Positions 5,707 to 5,996 of a DNA stretch of 5,996 nt are shown here, in pieces. Position 1 is the stretch's first letter. The number at the start of each line of letters is the position of its first letter. A model generated the notes under the pieces. It was not told the DNA's origin. It did not search any database and saw only the letters and a list, made by a program, of their open reading frames with translations. This stretch comes from Bacillota bacterium (GTDB taxonomy: Bacteria > Bacillota > Bacilli > Alicyclobacillales > Alicyclobacillaceae), in the NCBI GenBank assembly GCA_021816665.1, contig JAKAXI010000139.1:1-5996 (forward strand). The letters are read 5' to 3'. Both the position numbers and the translations under genes were made by a program.

Positions 5707-5996
5707 GCACTGCTGGGCGTTGGCGCCGGGATCGCGTACGGGTTTGGCAAGTGCAGGTGCAATGCGGACGCGAGCATGTGAATTCCTACATTGAGGCAGA
5801 ACCAGATGATGGCGTTCAGCACAACCGTCCTGAGAAGCAGATTCTGGGCATTCACCTTGAGTGCCCATGGGTCGACAAAGGACTGTTCTTCCACGAGCGG
5901 AGTGTACAGCGGTCGAAAGACACTGCGCGACCACTGCAAGAACAAAAATCCAATAAATAGAACACTGATCACCTTAATTGGGTCGGAGTCAGGCAG
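5697..5996 (-). CDS. Unrecognised membrane protein (5' end beyond window)
   Basis: The frame is open from the right edge (5996) to TGA at 5697, giving 99 visible residues. It begins LPDSDPIKVISVLFIGFLFL, and a GTG at 5972 is only one possible start; with no good SD and an open frame upstream, I treat the gene as 5'-truncated by the window. Two hydrophobic segments are visible: about VISVLFIGFLFLQW, and TVVLNAIIWFCLNVGIHMLA further on. Between them is a charged part with RPLYTPLVEEQSFVDPW. The tail is Pro/Ala-rich, ending SSAQR. I do not recognise the family. It converges on the SHOCT gene and overlaps it by 10 bp. Confidence 0.6.
   Translation of the reverse strand: MPDSDPIKVISVLFIGFLFLQWSRSVFRPLYTPLVEEQSFVDPWALKVNAQNLLLRTVVLNAIIWFCLNVGIHMLASALHLHLPNPYAIPAPTPSSAQR

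Overview
The window looks like chromosomal DNA of a spore-forming Firmicute. Three things suggest this: moderately high GC (roughly mid-50s %, estimated by eye), strong purine-rich Shine-Dalgarno (SD) sites before nearly every gene, and a CotF-type spore coat protein. An Alicyclobacillus-like bacterium would fit, but that is inference; the sequence alone does not prove the genus.

Left part (1-2609, minus strand): a three-gene drug-efflux-type operon, read right to left. The order is ABC ATPase, ABC-2 permease, then a TetR-family repressor that runs off the left edge. The ATPase and permease overlap by ATGA, and the permease stop lies 4 bp from the repressor start. A perfect 14-bp palindrome (2551-2564) sits at the operon promoter and is the obvious candidate operator for the encoded repressor. 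The operon therefore probably controls itself: ligand releases TetR, and the exporter and repressor are made together. The palindrome also helps fix the ATPase start, because the longest reading frame begins inside it; a TTG codon further on has a much better SD.

Middle (2610-4600, plus strand): a divergently transcribed aldo/keto reductase with a complete catalytic tetrad. A gene-free stretch of about 370 bp follows, holding two 86-bp direct repeats (about 90% identical) that fold into matching hairpins, a nested inverted repeat between them, and a Rho-independent terminator. Next comes a CotF/YhcQ-type spore coat protein and an imperfect hairpin after its stop.

Right part (4655-5996): a minus-strand multi-pass membrane protein gene with an excellent SD and start, broken by one in-frame TGA and one frameshift, so a likely pseudogene. 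Then a plus-strand gene for a small one-helix SHOCT-domain membrane protein, preceded by a pair of identical 11-bp repeats. Last is the 3' part of an unrecognised minus-strand membrane protein gene, which overlaps the SHOCT gene tail-to-tail by a 10-bp palindrome supplying both stop codons.

No tRNA, rRNA, CRISPR array, insertion sequence or phage gene was seen. The least explained element is the hairpin repeat pair at 3629-3858. The rest fits known families.
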